Of a DNA stretch of 64,000 nucleotides, positions 47,245-55,814 are shown one piece after another. The stretch's first letter is position 1. Each line of letters begins with the position of its first letter. Under the pieces are notes generated by a model that saw only the letters and a program-made list of their open reading frames with translations, ran no database searches and was not told where the DNA came from. A program made the position numbers and the translations under genes. This DNA is from Pseudomonas petrae. Lineage in GTDB: Bacteria; Pseudomonadota; Gammaproteobacteria; Pseudomonadales; Pseudomonadaceae. The DNA lies in assembly GCF_021728295.1 (NCBI RefSeq), contig NZ_JAKJXE010000002.1, positions 434,001 through 498,000 of the forward strand. The letters are read 5' to 3'.

Positions 47245-47379
47245 GGGGCAAGTTCCTTGTCGAGTCGAATGAGCGCGCGAGGCCGGAACAGACATCACGC
47301 GTGGTCTCAAATCGACCTATAGCGCCGGGGACAGTTCAGTGCGTCTTGGGGAAACGCACCCGCCCGCAAGCGCCAGATC

Positions 47380-49314
47380 TCACACCGGCGGCTGGCCCGG
47401 CGCCTTGCTCGGCTCGGCGATCTGCACCTTGGGGTTGATCGGCGTTGCACTCGGCGTCGCATATTGCTGTTTCAGGTGGCCGTCCGGATCCAGCAGCCAG
47501 GCATCCAGAATTTCCCGCACCACGGGACCTGCCACGCGTCCGCCCGCCTCGCCGTTCTCGATCATCACGGCGACGACAATCCTGGGATTGGCCGCCGGGG
47601 CAAAACCGACGAACAAGGCGTTGTCGCGGTGGCGTTCCAGGGTCTTGTCGCGGTTGTAACGTTCGCCCTGCTTGATCGCTACCACCTGCGCGGTGCCGCT
47701 TTTGCCGGCAATGCGGTACTGCGCACCTTGCGCGGCCGCACGGGCGATGCCGCGCGGGTCGTGCATCACCGCTTGCATGCCGTTGTTGACCTGATCCCAC
47801 TCGTGGGAGTCACGCAGCACGATGTTCGGCATCGGGTGCTCGTCCACCGGCGCCACACCGCCGATTTCCTTGGCCAAGTGCGGACGGTGCCACACGCCTT
47901 TGCTGGCGATCAGCGTCGTCGCCTGGGCCAGTTGCAGCGGCGTCACCTGCATGTAGCCCTGGCCGATGCCGAGGATCACGGTCTCGCCCGGGAACCACGC
48001 CTGACGGCGGGTGATGCGCTTCCACTCTTTCGACGGCATGAGGCCCGCCGACTCTTCGAACATGTCCAGGGAGACCTTCTGGCCGATGCCGAACATGGTC
48101 AGGTAATCGTGCAGGCGGTCGATGCCCAGCTTGTGGGCCAGGTCATAAAAATAGGTGTCGTTGGAGCGCATGATCGCCGCATACAAGTCCACCCAGCCAT
48201 CGCCGCTGTGGTTCCAGTTGCGGTACTTGTGGTCGAAATCCGGCAGCTGGAAATAGCCCGGGTCGAACACCCGCGTCGACGGCGTGACGACGCCGCTGTC
48301 CAGGCCGGCAATCGCCACTTCCGGCTTGATCGTCGAGCCCGGCGCATACAGCCCGCGCAGCACGCGGTTGAACAGCGGCCGGTCGACTGAATCGCGCAGC
48401 GCGGAATACTCCTTGAAGCTGATACCGGTGACGAACAGGTTTGGGTCGAAGCTCGGCTTGCTGACCATCGCCAGCACTTCGCCGGTGGCCGGATCGATGG
48501 CAACCACCGAGCCGCGACGATCGCCCAGCGCGTGTTCCGCCGCCTCTTGCAGCTTGATGTCCAGGCTCAGGGTGATGTTTTTGCCGGCCACCGGATCGGT
48601 GTGCTTGAGCACCCGCAAGACGCGGCCCTGGGCGTTGGTTTCCACTTCTTCGTAGCCGACATGACCATGCAGCTCGCTCTCGTAGAACCGCTCGACGCCA
48701 GTCTTGCCGATGGACTGCGTGCCGCGGTATTCCACCTGATCCAGCTGCGTCGCTTCCTTCTCGTTGATCCGTCCGACGTAGCCGATGGAGTGCGCGAAGT
48801 GCTCCGCCAGCGGGTAGTGGCGAACGAACTGCGCCTCGACGTCCAGCCCCGGCAGCTGGAATTGGTTGACCGCCAACAGCGCGATCTGCTCTTCCGTCAG
48901 CTCATACAACAGCGTCACCGGCACGAAGCGGTGGGGCGAGTTTTTCATCGCCTTGTCGAAGATGATCCGGTCCTCGTCCGGCAGGTTGAGGATCTGCATC
49001 AGTTCGTCGATCACCGCATGCCAGTCCCCTGCGCGCTCGCGGGTCATGGTCAGGTTAAAGCTGGGCCTGTTGTCGGCGAGGATCACGCCGTTGCGGTCGA
49101 AAATCAGCCCGCGCTCCGGCGGGATCGGCAGCACGTGGACGCGGTTGTTTTCAGAGATGGTCGAGTGGTAGGCGAATTCGGTGACTTGCAGGAAGTACAT
49201 GCGGCACACCAGCGCGACGCTGAGCATGGCCACGAAAACGGCGCAGGCGATCAAGCGCTTGTTGACCAGCCGGGTTTCCTTCTCGTGGTCTTTTAAAGGT
49301 ATTGGATCGGGCAT
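47380..49314 (-). CDS. mrdA: Penicillin-binding protein 2 (stand-alone MrdA paralogue)
   Basis: 644 residues: one N-terminal membrane helix (about 20-40), a PBP-dimer domain and a class B transpeptidase domain. Active-site motifs are 'YAPGSTIKPE' (SxxK), 'MRSNDTYFYD' (SxN) and 'AGKSGTAQVV' (KSG). PBP2 cross-links the side wall with RodA. Here rodA, rlpA and dacA do not flank it as in the usual rod cluster, so it is likely a second copy with a special role. The 65 bp to its start codon region and beyond hold no partner gene. Confidence 0.92.
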   Translation of the reverse strand: MPDPIPLKDHEKETRLVNKRLIACAVFVAMLSVALVCRMYFLQVTEFAYHSTISENNRVHVLPIPPERGLIFDRNGVILADNRPSFNLTMTRERAGDWHAVIDELMQILNLPDEDRIIFDKAMKNSPHRFVPVTLLYELTEEQIALLAVNQFQLPGLDVEAQFVRHYPLAEHFAHSIGYVGRINEKEATQLDQVEYRGTQSIGKTGVERFYESELHGHVGYEEVETNAQGRVLRVLKHTDPVAGKNITLSLDIKLQEAAEHALGDRRGSVVAIDPATGEVLAMVSKPSFDPNLFVTGISFKEYSALRDSVDRPLFNRVLRGLYAPGSTIKPEVAIAGLDSGVVTPSTRVFDPGYFQLPDFDHKYRNWNHSGDGWVDLYAAIMRSNDTYFYDLAHKLGIDRLHDYLTMFGIGQKVSLDMFEESAGLMPSKEWKRITRRQAWFPGETVILGIGQGYMQVTPLQLAQATTLIASKGVWHRPHLAKEIGGVAPVDEHPMPNIVLRDSHEWDQVNNGMQAVMHDPRGIARAAAQGAQYRIAGKSGTAQVVAIKQGERYNRDKTLERHRDNALFVGFAPAANPRIVVAVMIENGEAGGRVAGPVVREILDAWLLDPDGHLKQQYATPSATPINPKVQIAEPSKAPGQPPV

Positions 49315-49838
49315 TTCTGCAGCTACTCGGTGAACAGATGGACGGCACAGTCAGCACTCCGCGTGGATATGCGGGACGCAAATGGCGTGCACGATACCAA
49401 GAAGTCGCCCTGCCAACGGGCTCAACTTTATGAAGATTCTGTCAGGTTGAGGCGGCCGCCGGCTCCGATGCGCAGTCCATATGGGTGGCTCGGGGAGAGA
49501 TGACGAGAGCCCAGGACTGTTCGATTGTTACCCGAACGCGCTGCGACTGTTACGCGATGGGTAAGAGTCATTTACCGAATTCACCCACTGCAATACTTGG
49601 TAACACATCTATCATGGCACTTGGCGTGAAAAAATGCGGATCAGTTACGGCAACTCCCCGCTCAGCGTGCGCTATTCGCCCGCTGGCCTGCCAGAGATCC
49701 AATGTCACACCCCGCCAAGAGCCACTTGCCGTGCACATCGTATGCGCGGCAATACCCGTGATAAAGAACGCAGAGCACAGCCCCGGCACGGACCCTTTCA
49801 CAATGGCCTGTGGGGGCGTGGTTTTGCAGGAGCCCTGA
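49315..49838. promoter_or_regulatory. Divergent intergenic region between mrdA and the gluconate dehydrogenase genes
   Basis: 524 bp that should contain promoters for both flanking transcripts. It has A/T-richer patches near 49410-49440 and 49590-49640 but no repeat or palindrome that I can name, and no supported gene. Confidence 0.3.
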
Positions 49839-50585
49839 ATGACAGAAAAATCCAAAGGCCTCACCCGCCGCCAGTTGCTGAAAGGTTCAGCCACGACGCT
49901 GGCGGTGGGCGCCGCTGCCACGGCCCAGGCCGCCACCGTCGTCGGCGTTCCGCAGTGGGTGCCCTTCGACCACAACGGTCCGATGCACTACGACACCCCC
50001 GGCTGGCAATTCTTCACCGATGCCGAGGCCTCTGCGGTGGAAGCCATCGTGGCACGGCTGATCCCCGCCGATGACCTCAGCGTCAGCGGCAAGGACGCCG
50101 GTTGCGCGGTGTTCATCGACCGTCAGCTGGCGGGCGAGTACGGCACGTTCAGCCGTCTGTACATGCAGGGCCCGTTCGTTCAGGGCACGCCGATGCAGGG
50201 CGACCAGTCGGAACTGGTACCGCGCCAGCGTTATCGCCTCGGCCTCGCAGGCCTTGAAGGCTATTGCCAGAAGCAGTTCCAGAAAAACTTCAGCGCCCTG
50301 ACCGCAGAACAACAGGACAAGGTCCTGACCGGTCTGGACAAAGGCGAGATTACGCTGGAAGTCATCGACGCGAAATTGTTCTTCCAGCAAGTGCTGGGCA
50401 ACACCATGGAAGGCTTCTTCGCCGACCCGGTCTACGGCGGCAACCGCGACATGGTGTCGTGGAAAATGATCGGCTTCCCTGGTGCCCGCTACGACTACCG
50501 CGAGTACATCGGTCTGCATAACCAGAAGCTCAATCTGGTGCCGCTCTCGATCATCGGCAGCTCCGCCTGGACCAAGAAGGGTTAA
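49839..50585 (+). CDS. Gluconate 2-dehydrogenase subunit 3 (Tat-exported small subunit)
   Basis: 248 residues. The N-terminus 'MTEKSKGLTRRQLLKGSATT' is a twin-arginine signal, cleaved near 'AQA-A'. The rest is the gluconate dehydrogenase subunit 3 fold ('FFTDAEASAVEAIVARLIPA'), needed for export and assembly of the large subunit, which has no signal of its own. It is the first gene of a three-gene operon and is followed after six bases by the flavoprotein gene. Confidence 0.9.
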   Translation: MTEKSKGLTRRQLLKGSATTLAVGAAATAQAATVVGVPQWVPFDHNGPMHYDTPGWQFFTDAEASAVEAIVARLIPADDLSVSGKDAGCAVFIDRQLAGEYGTFSRLYMQGPFVQGTPMQGDQSELVPRQRYRLGLAGLEGYCQKQFQKNFSALTAEQQDKVLTGLDKGEITLEVIDAKLFFQQVLGNTMEGFFADPVYGGNRDMVSWKMIGFPGARYDYREYIGLHNQKLNLVPLSIIGSSAWTKKG

Positions 50586-50591
50586 TTCGAC

Positions 50592-52355
50592 ATGGCCAAA
50601 AAACTACCTTCCACGGACGTCGTGGTCGTCGGGCTCGGCTGGGCCGGATCCATCATCGCCAATGAACTGGCTGACGAAAATCTGAAAATCATCGGCTTCG
50701 AACGCGGCCCGTGGCGCGACACCGCTGCCGATTTCAACGTCGCCTCGGCGGCAGACGAACTGCGCTACAACCGCCGTCAGGACTTGATGGCGAGAACCCG
50801 GCAAAACACCACGACCATGCGCAACAGCCTGACCGAGACAGCGCTACCCATGCGCAGCTGGGGCTCGTTTCACCCCGGCAATGGCATCGGCGGCGCAGGC
50901 AATCACTGGGCCGGCATCACCTTTCGTTTCCAGCCCCACGAATTCCGGCTGCACAGCCACCTGACCGAGCGTTATGGCAAAGAGCTGTCGCCTGAATTGA
51001 CCCTGCAGGATTGGGGCACTGACTGGGACGAAATGGAGCCTTACTACGCCAGGTTCGATCGCCTGGCAGGCATCTCCGGCAAGGCCGGCAACATCAAGGG
51101 CGTGATCCAGGAAGGCGGCAACACCTTCGAAGGCGCGCGCTCCGAGGAATACCCGAACCCGCCGACGCAACAGACCTACGCGCCGACGCTGTTCGCAGAA
51201 GCCGCGAAAAACCTGGGCTACAAGCCGTTCCCGGTGCCTTCGGCCTTGCTCTCGCGCCCGTATGTGAACTCCCTTGGCGTGGCAATGGGTGCCTGCACCT
51301 TCTGCGGTTTCTGCACCAACTATGGCTGCGCCAACTACTCCAAGGCCAGCGCCATCACCACCGTGCTGCCGGTGCTGGTGCGCAAGCCAAACTTCACCGC
51401 GATGACCAACTGCGAAGTCCTGCGCGTGACCATGGACAGCAGCGGCAAACGCGCCACGGGCATCGTCTACATGGATTCCAGCGGCGAAGAATGGGAACAG
51501 CCGGCCGAACTGGTGGTGATCAGCGCGTTCATCTTCGAAAACGTGCGCCTGATGCTGTTATCCGGCGTCGGCCAACCGTACGACCCGGTGACCAACACCG
51601 GCACCACGGGCCGCAACTACGCGTACCAAACGGCGAACAGCGTGCGCATGTTCTTCGATGACAAGAACTTCAACCCGTTTATCGGCGGCGGCGCCATCGG
51701 CATGGGCATCGACGAGTTCAACAACGACAACTTCGACCATTCGGGTCTGGGTTTTGTCGGTGGCGGCAGCACCCGCGTGACGCCGATCGGCGCTGCGCCC
51801 ATCGACTCCCGCCCTCTCCCGCCCGGCACCCCGGCCTGGGGTTCGGAGTGGAAGAAAGCCACGGTGAAGAACTACGCCAGCACCATGTCCATCGGCTGTG
51901 AAGCAAGCAGCTACGCGACGCGCACCAACTATCTGTCGCTGGACCCGACCTATAAAGATCCGCTGGGTCGCCCGCTGCTGCGCATCACCTTCGACTTCCC
52001 GGAAAACGATCGCAAAATGGCCGCGTACGTCACCGGCAAGGTCGGCGAGATCGCCAAGAGCATGAACCCGCGGCAGATGGTGCCCAGCTCCCAGCAAGGG
52101 CACTGGAACAGCGCGCCGTATCAGTCGTCGCACATCGTCGGCGGCTTCATCATGGGCGCCGACCCGAAGAACAGCTCCGTGAACAAACACCTGCAAGTGT
52201 GGGGCGTGCCGAACCTGTTCGTGGTCGGCTCATCCGCCTTCCCGCAGAACCCCGGCTACAACCCGACTGGCACCGTCGCGGCACTGGCCTTCAAAGCGGC
52301 GGATGCCATCCGCACCCGCTACCTCAAGCGTCCAGGGGAGATGATCAGCGTATGA
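50592..52355 (+). CDS. Gluconate 2-dehydrogenase-like GMC flavoprotein (large subunit)
   Basis: 587 residues, GMC oxidoreductase. FAD is bound by 'VVVGLGWAGSIIANELAD' near residue 10, and the C-terminal 'GSSAFPQNPGYNPTGTVAAL' holds the conserved block. 'CTFCGFCTNYGC' near 233 may bind an Fe-S cluster, as proposed for membrane sugar dehydrogenases of this type. It oxidises a sugar acid such as gluconate in the periplasm, being carried across with the Tat subunit and passing electrons to the cytochrome. Its stop overlaps the cytochrome start as ATGA. Fructose or other polyol substrates are possible. Confidence 0.9.
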   Translation: MAKKLPSTDVVVVGLGWAGSIIANELADENLKIIGFERGPWRDTAADFNVASAADELRYNRRQDLMARTRQNTTTMRNSLTETALPMRSWGSFHPGNGIGGAGNHWAGITFRFQPHEFRLHSHLTERYGKELSPELTLQDWGTDWDEMEPYYARFDRLAGISGKAGNIKGVIQEGGNTFEGARSEEYPNPPTQQTYAPTLFAEAAKNLGYKPFPVPSALLSRPYVNSLGVAMGACTFCGFCTNYGCANYSKASAITTVLPVLVRKPNFTAMTNCEVLRVTMDSSGKRATGIVYMDSSGEEWEQPAELVVISAFIFENVRLMLLSGVGQPYDPVTNTGTTGRNYAYQTANSVRMFFDDKNFNPFIGGGAIGMGIDEFNNDNFDHSGLGFVGGGSTRVTPIGAAPIDSRPLPPGTPAWGSEWKKATVKNYASTMSIGCEASSYATRTNYLSLDPTYKDPLGRPLLRITFDFPENDRKMAAYVTGKVGEIAKSMNPRQMVPSSQQGHWNSAPYQSSHIVGGFIMGADPKNSSVNKHLQVWGVPNLFVVGSSAFPQNPGYNPTGTVAALAFKAADAIRTRYLKRPGEMISV

Positions 52356-53578
52356 AAACTCTTCTGACGGTCTGCGCAGGCGTTATCGGCTTGTCTGTTT
52401 CCCTGGCTCATGCCGCAACCGGCGCCGATTCCTACAACATCGTGGAAAAAGGCCGCTACCTGACCACCCTGGGCGACTGCACCGCGTGCCACACGGTCCC
52501 GGGCAAACCGCTGTTCTCCGGTGGCGTGATCCTCGACACACCTTTCGGCAAGCTGGCGGGCGCCAACATCACCCCCGACCCGGCCACCGGTATTGGTCGC
52601 TGGGCCTTCGAGGACTTCCAGAACGCCATGTCCAAAGGCCACGGTCTGGACGGCAAGCGCTTGTATGGCGCCATGCCGTTCACCGCGTACACCAAGGTGC
52701 TGCGTGAGGACAATCTGGCGATCTTCGCGTACCTGAAGACGGTGGATCCGGTGGAGAACAAGGTTGAAACCAACCAGCTGCCCTTCCCCTTCAACGTGCG
52801 CACCAGCCTGATCGGCTGGAACCTGATCAACTTCAAAGAAGGCGAGTTCAAGGCCGATCCGCAGAAGTCCGAACAGTGGAACCGCGGCGCGTATCTGGTG
52901 GAAGGTCTGGGCCACTGCGGCACGTGCCATACGCCGAAGAACCTGATTGGCGGTGACAAGAACGATCAGTTCCTCGCCGGGGCCAATCTGCAGAACTGGG
53001 TCGCGCCGAACATCACCTCCACTGGCCACGATGGCATTGGTGCGTGGAGCGAGGCGGACATCGTCAAGTACCTGAAGACCGGCGCAAACCGTTTCGACAT
53101 CGCGTCCGGGCCGATGGCCGAGGAAGTCGAGCATTCTTCGCAGCACTGGAAGGATGAGGATTTGCTGGCGGTGGCGGTGTACTTGAAAGACGGTGCCAAG
53201 CCGGTTGAGGCAGCCAAGCCGGTTGCGGCGAACGATGCGGCGATGGTGGCGGGCAAGGCGATTTATGCGGATCGCTGTTCGGCGTGTCATACGCCGACGG
53301 GTGAAGGCGCGGCCAATCTGTTCCCGAAACTGGCGATGGCGCCGTTGGTCAACAGCAACGATCCGTCGTCGCTGATTCGCGTGGTGCTGGCGGGCAGTCG
53401 TGCCGGTGCGACCGATGCTGCGCCGACGGCTCCGGCGATGCCGGCGTTTGGCTGGAATCTGTCGGATGAGAATATCGCGGACGTGCTGACGTATGTGCGT
53501 AATACGTGGGGCAATGCGGCGCCGGCTGTGTCTGGATCGGATGTGAAGGATGTGCGTGAGGGGTTGAGGGCGAAGTGA
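52352..53578 (+). CDS. Gluconate 2-dehydrogenase cytochrome c subunit (tri-heme)
   Basis: 408 residues with a signal peptide (MKTLLTVCAGVIGLSVSLAH). Three heme c sites are visible: 'CTACH' near 43, 'CGTCH' near 190 and 'CSACH' near 311. It takes electrons from the flavoprotein and hands them to ubiquinone or a terminal oxidase at the periplasmic face of the inner membrane. The ATG overlaps the previous stop codon. Codon use becomes less GC-biased in its last third. Confidence 0.92.
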   Translation: MKTLLTVCAGVIGLSVSLAHAATGADSYNIVEKGRYLTTLGDCTACHTVPGKPLFSGGVILDTPFGKLAGANITPDPATGIGRWAFEDFQNAMSKGHGLDGKRLYGAMPFTAYTKVLREDNLAIFAYLKTVDPVENKVETNQLPFPFNVRTSLIGWNLINFKEGEFKADPQKSEQWNRGAYLVEGLGHCGTCHTPKNLIGGDKNDQFLAGANLQNWVAPNITSTGHDGIGAWSEADIVKYLKTGANRFDIASGPMAEEVEHSSQHWKDEDLLAVAVYLKDGAKPVEAAKPVAANDAAMVAGKAIYADRCSACHTPTGEGAANLFPKLAMAPLVNSNDPSSLIRVVLAGSRAGATDAAPTAPAMPAFGWNLSDENIADVLTYVRNTWGNAAPAVSGSDVKDVREGLRAK

Positions 53579-53588
53579 CGCTTCACCG

Positions 53589-53890
53589 CAAGATCAAGAG
53601 CGTCTGCCTAAGGGCAGACGTTTCGCCTTCGGCGAGTTACTTGGAAAAGCACCCCAAGTAACCAAGGGTGCTTGCTCCTGGTTGGGTTCCTCCTGCGTCG
53701 GAATTCCCTCCCTCCGACGACGCTCCGTGGGCCCGCGCCGAACGGACATCCATGTCCTGACGGCGCTCTCGCCGCATCCCTGCGGCTCGGCCCACTGCGC
53801 GAGACCTGCGTTCAGCCTGCACCCAAGTCGCGATGGGTGTCGTCTGGACCTTCTGTGTACGAAGATCAAAAGCGCGTTTAAGCAGATCAA
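53589..53890 (+). repeat. Long structured repeat element, copy C
   Basis: Third copy of the element at 20607 and 34918. Its hairpins are GTCTGCC/GGCAGAC, GTTACTTGG/CCAAGTAAC (53636-53644 with 53654-53662), GGACAT/ATGTCC and CCGCA/TGCGG. It starts 11 bases after the cytochrome stop codon and ends at REP palindromes. Confidence 0.75.
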
Positions 53891-53892
53891 AG

Positions 53893-54135
53893 GCTTCCCG
53901 GCTAAAGCCGGTCCCACTGGCTGCATGCGTTGCTTTTAGTGGGACTGGCTTTAGCCGGGAAGAGGCCCGCTCGGGCACCATCAATCTTGCAGCTCAACGC
54001 TTGGTGATCGTTCCCACGCTCCGCGTGGGCATGCAGCCCTTGACGCTCAGCGTCCATTCCCGGCTAAAGCCGGTCCCACTGGCTGCATGCGGTGTTTTTA
54101 GTGGGACCGGCTTCAGCCGGGAAGAGGCCCGTTTG
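53893..54135. repeat. REP cluster with CACGCTCC-type repeat
   Basis: Two inverted REP pairs (about 53893-53970 and 54055-54132), almost the same as each other including the spacer CTGGCTGCATGC, flank one copy of the second repeat family at 54006-54054. The cluster separates the gluconate dehydrogenase operon from the lactonase gene. Confidence 0.8.
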
Positions 54136-54250
54136 GCACCGATGTCCTCGGAGGATGAGCTGGATACCAACCCATCATTCACTTGTACGATGTCTTATCA
54201 CGAGGTATTACTAGCGCCCCGTAAAAAAATAATAGAACGGAGATCGCTAC

Positions 54251-55381
54251 ATGGACTCATCCCTGTCCGCCTTGCCCGAGCACGCTGAGACCCTTGAGCG
54301 CTCAAGCGGTAACACGCGCCGCAGCTTCCTGAAAAAGTCCCTCGCCGTGTCCGCCACGCTGGCCGCCGTTGGCAGCGCCGCTCTGCCCCGCCTCGCTTCT
54401 GCCGGCGAGCCCCTGAGCCAGCGTTACCCGGATCCGCTCATTCACATTCTCGACGACAGCTTTCTCGAACTGCGTGTCTTCAACGCCAGCGTCGAAAAAC
54501 TCGCCACCGGCATGCGTTGGGCCGAAGGGCCGGTGTGGGTCGGCGACGGGCGCTACTTGCTGGTCAGCGACATTCCCAACAACCGCATCATGCGTTGGGA
54601 CGAAATCACCGACACCTTCACGGTGTACCGCGAGCATTCCAACTTCTCCAACGGGATGTGCCGCGATCGCCAGGGCCGCCTCATCGTCTGCGAAGGTTCC
54701 ACCACCACCAGCGAAGGCCGGCGCATCACCCGCACGGAATACAACGGCACCATCACCGTGCTGGCCGACAGCTTCGACGGCAAACCCTTCAACTCCCCCA
54801 ACGACATCGTCTGCAAAAGCGACGGCTCAATCTGGTTCAGCGACCCGCCCTTCCAGACCAGCAACAACTACGAAGGCCACAAAATCACCCCGACCCAGCC
54901 AGACGCGGTTTACCGCATCGATGGCGAGAGCAGGAAAGTCACCCGGGTGATCGACGACCTCGCCGGTCCCAACGGCCTGTGCTTTTCGCCTGACGAAAAG
55001 ACCCTGTACGTCGTCGAAGGTCGCGCCAAGCCGAACCGCCTGATCTGGGCCATCGCGGTCAAGGACGACGGCACCCTGGGCGAACGCCGCAAACACATCG
55101 AAGGCCTGGACTACGCTGCCATCGACGGAATGAAGTGCGACGAAGCGGGCAACCTGTGGTGCGGCTGGGGCGGCAACGGCGACCCCAAGGCCGACCTGGA
55201 AAAACTCGATGGCGTGCGCGTGTTCAATCCTCAGGGCAAGGCCATTGGGCACATCTCGCTGCCGGAGCGCTGTCCTAATCTTTGCTTTGGCGGACGCGAA
55301 GGGAATCGGTTGTTTATGGCGAGCAGTCACTCGATTTACTCGCTGTTTGTGAATACGCGTGGGGCTACGTTTGTGGTATGA
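54251..55381 (+). CDS. Tat-exported SMP-30/gluconolactonase family lactonase
   Basis: 376 residues. 'NTRRSFLKKSLAVSATLAAV' near residue 18 is a Tat signal. The mature beta-propeller has 'GMRWAEGPVWVGDGRYLLVS' (the metal-binding Glu), 'NSPNDIVCKSDGSIWFSDPP' and 'GPNGLCFSPDEKTLYVVE', typical SMP-30/gluconolactonase metal-site segments. It probably opens glucono-lactone or a related sugar lactone in the periplasm, feeding acid to the dehydrogenase encoded upstream. It has its own GGAG ribosome site (nine bases before ATG) and, given the repeat cluster before it, probably its own promoter. Confidence 0.88.
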   Translation: MDSSLSALPEHAETLERSSGNTRRSFLKKSLAVSATLAAVGSAALPRLASAGEPLSQRYPDPLIHILDDSFLELRVFNASVEKLATGMRWAEGPVWVGDGRYLLVSDIPNNRIMRWDEITDTFTVYREHSNFSNGMCRDRQGRLIVCEGSTTTSEGRRITRTEYNGTITVLADSFDGKPFNSPNDIVCKSDGSIWFSDPPFQTSNNYEGHKITPTQPDAVYRIDGESRKVTRVIDDLAGPNGLCFSPDEKTLYVVEGRAKPNRLIWAIAVKDDGTLGERRKHIEGLDYAAIDGMKCDEAGNLWCGWGGNGDPKADLEKLDGVRVFNPQGKAIGHISLPERCPNLCFGGREGNRLFMASSHSIYSLFVNTRGATFVV

Positions 55382-55472
55382 GGGGCTGGCTGCATCACAA
55401 GACGGTCAAACGACCGTCTACCTGCGCACTGCTCTTGGGCTAAAGGGGACCGCCCCCTGTAGGGTTTAAGTG

Positions 55473-55814
55473 TCACGGTCTGGAAATATGAAGATGTCCA
55501 AGTTGGAATGCCTCGCTCAGCTCCACTTCTTCATTAATGTCCCCATCGCTCAAACACTTGCACGGCTTATTCTCTAGTGCCGCGCACACCAGATCGTATA
55601 GCGCCAACGATTTAAAATTGACCTCAAGCCATAGTGTACTGTGGTCATCATGGCTCAAGCGTGCGTCGTAATCCGCTTCAGTTTTAGAATTTTGATCTTT
55701 CAAGTACAAAAACCCTTGATCTGCCCGAACGCAAGACTCACTCGCTTTTAAAGAATCCATAATGCGCTGGGCTGTAAGATCGTTAGAAAAAACTAATCTA
55801 TATTCATGACTCAT
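55473..55814 (-). CDS. Candidate immunity protein for the Rhs effector
   Basis: 113 residues, acidic, with no membrane segment or signal peptide; I do not recognise the family. Its ATG overlaps the rhs stop codon (ATGA, 55811-55814), the usual arrangement of a cognate immunity gene behind an Rhs toxin tip. Base composition is clearly more A/T-rich than the surrounding genes, as in exchangeable toxin-immunity tips. The role is inferred from position only. Confidence 0.7.
   Translation of the reverse strand: MSHEYRLVFSNDLTAQRIMDSLKASESCVRADQGFLYLKDQNSKTEADYDARLSHDDHSTLWLEVNFKSLALYDLVCAALENKPCKCLSDGDINEEVELSEAFQLGHLHISRP

Noticed and set aside
45517..47322. 601-codon open frame opposite poxB
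   Set aside because: The poxB frame carries the thiamine diphosphate and FAD motifs; the opposite frame matches nothing and ends in REP sequence.
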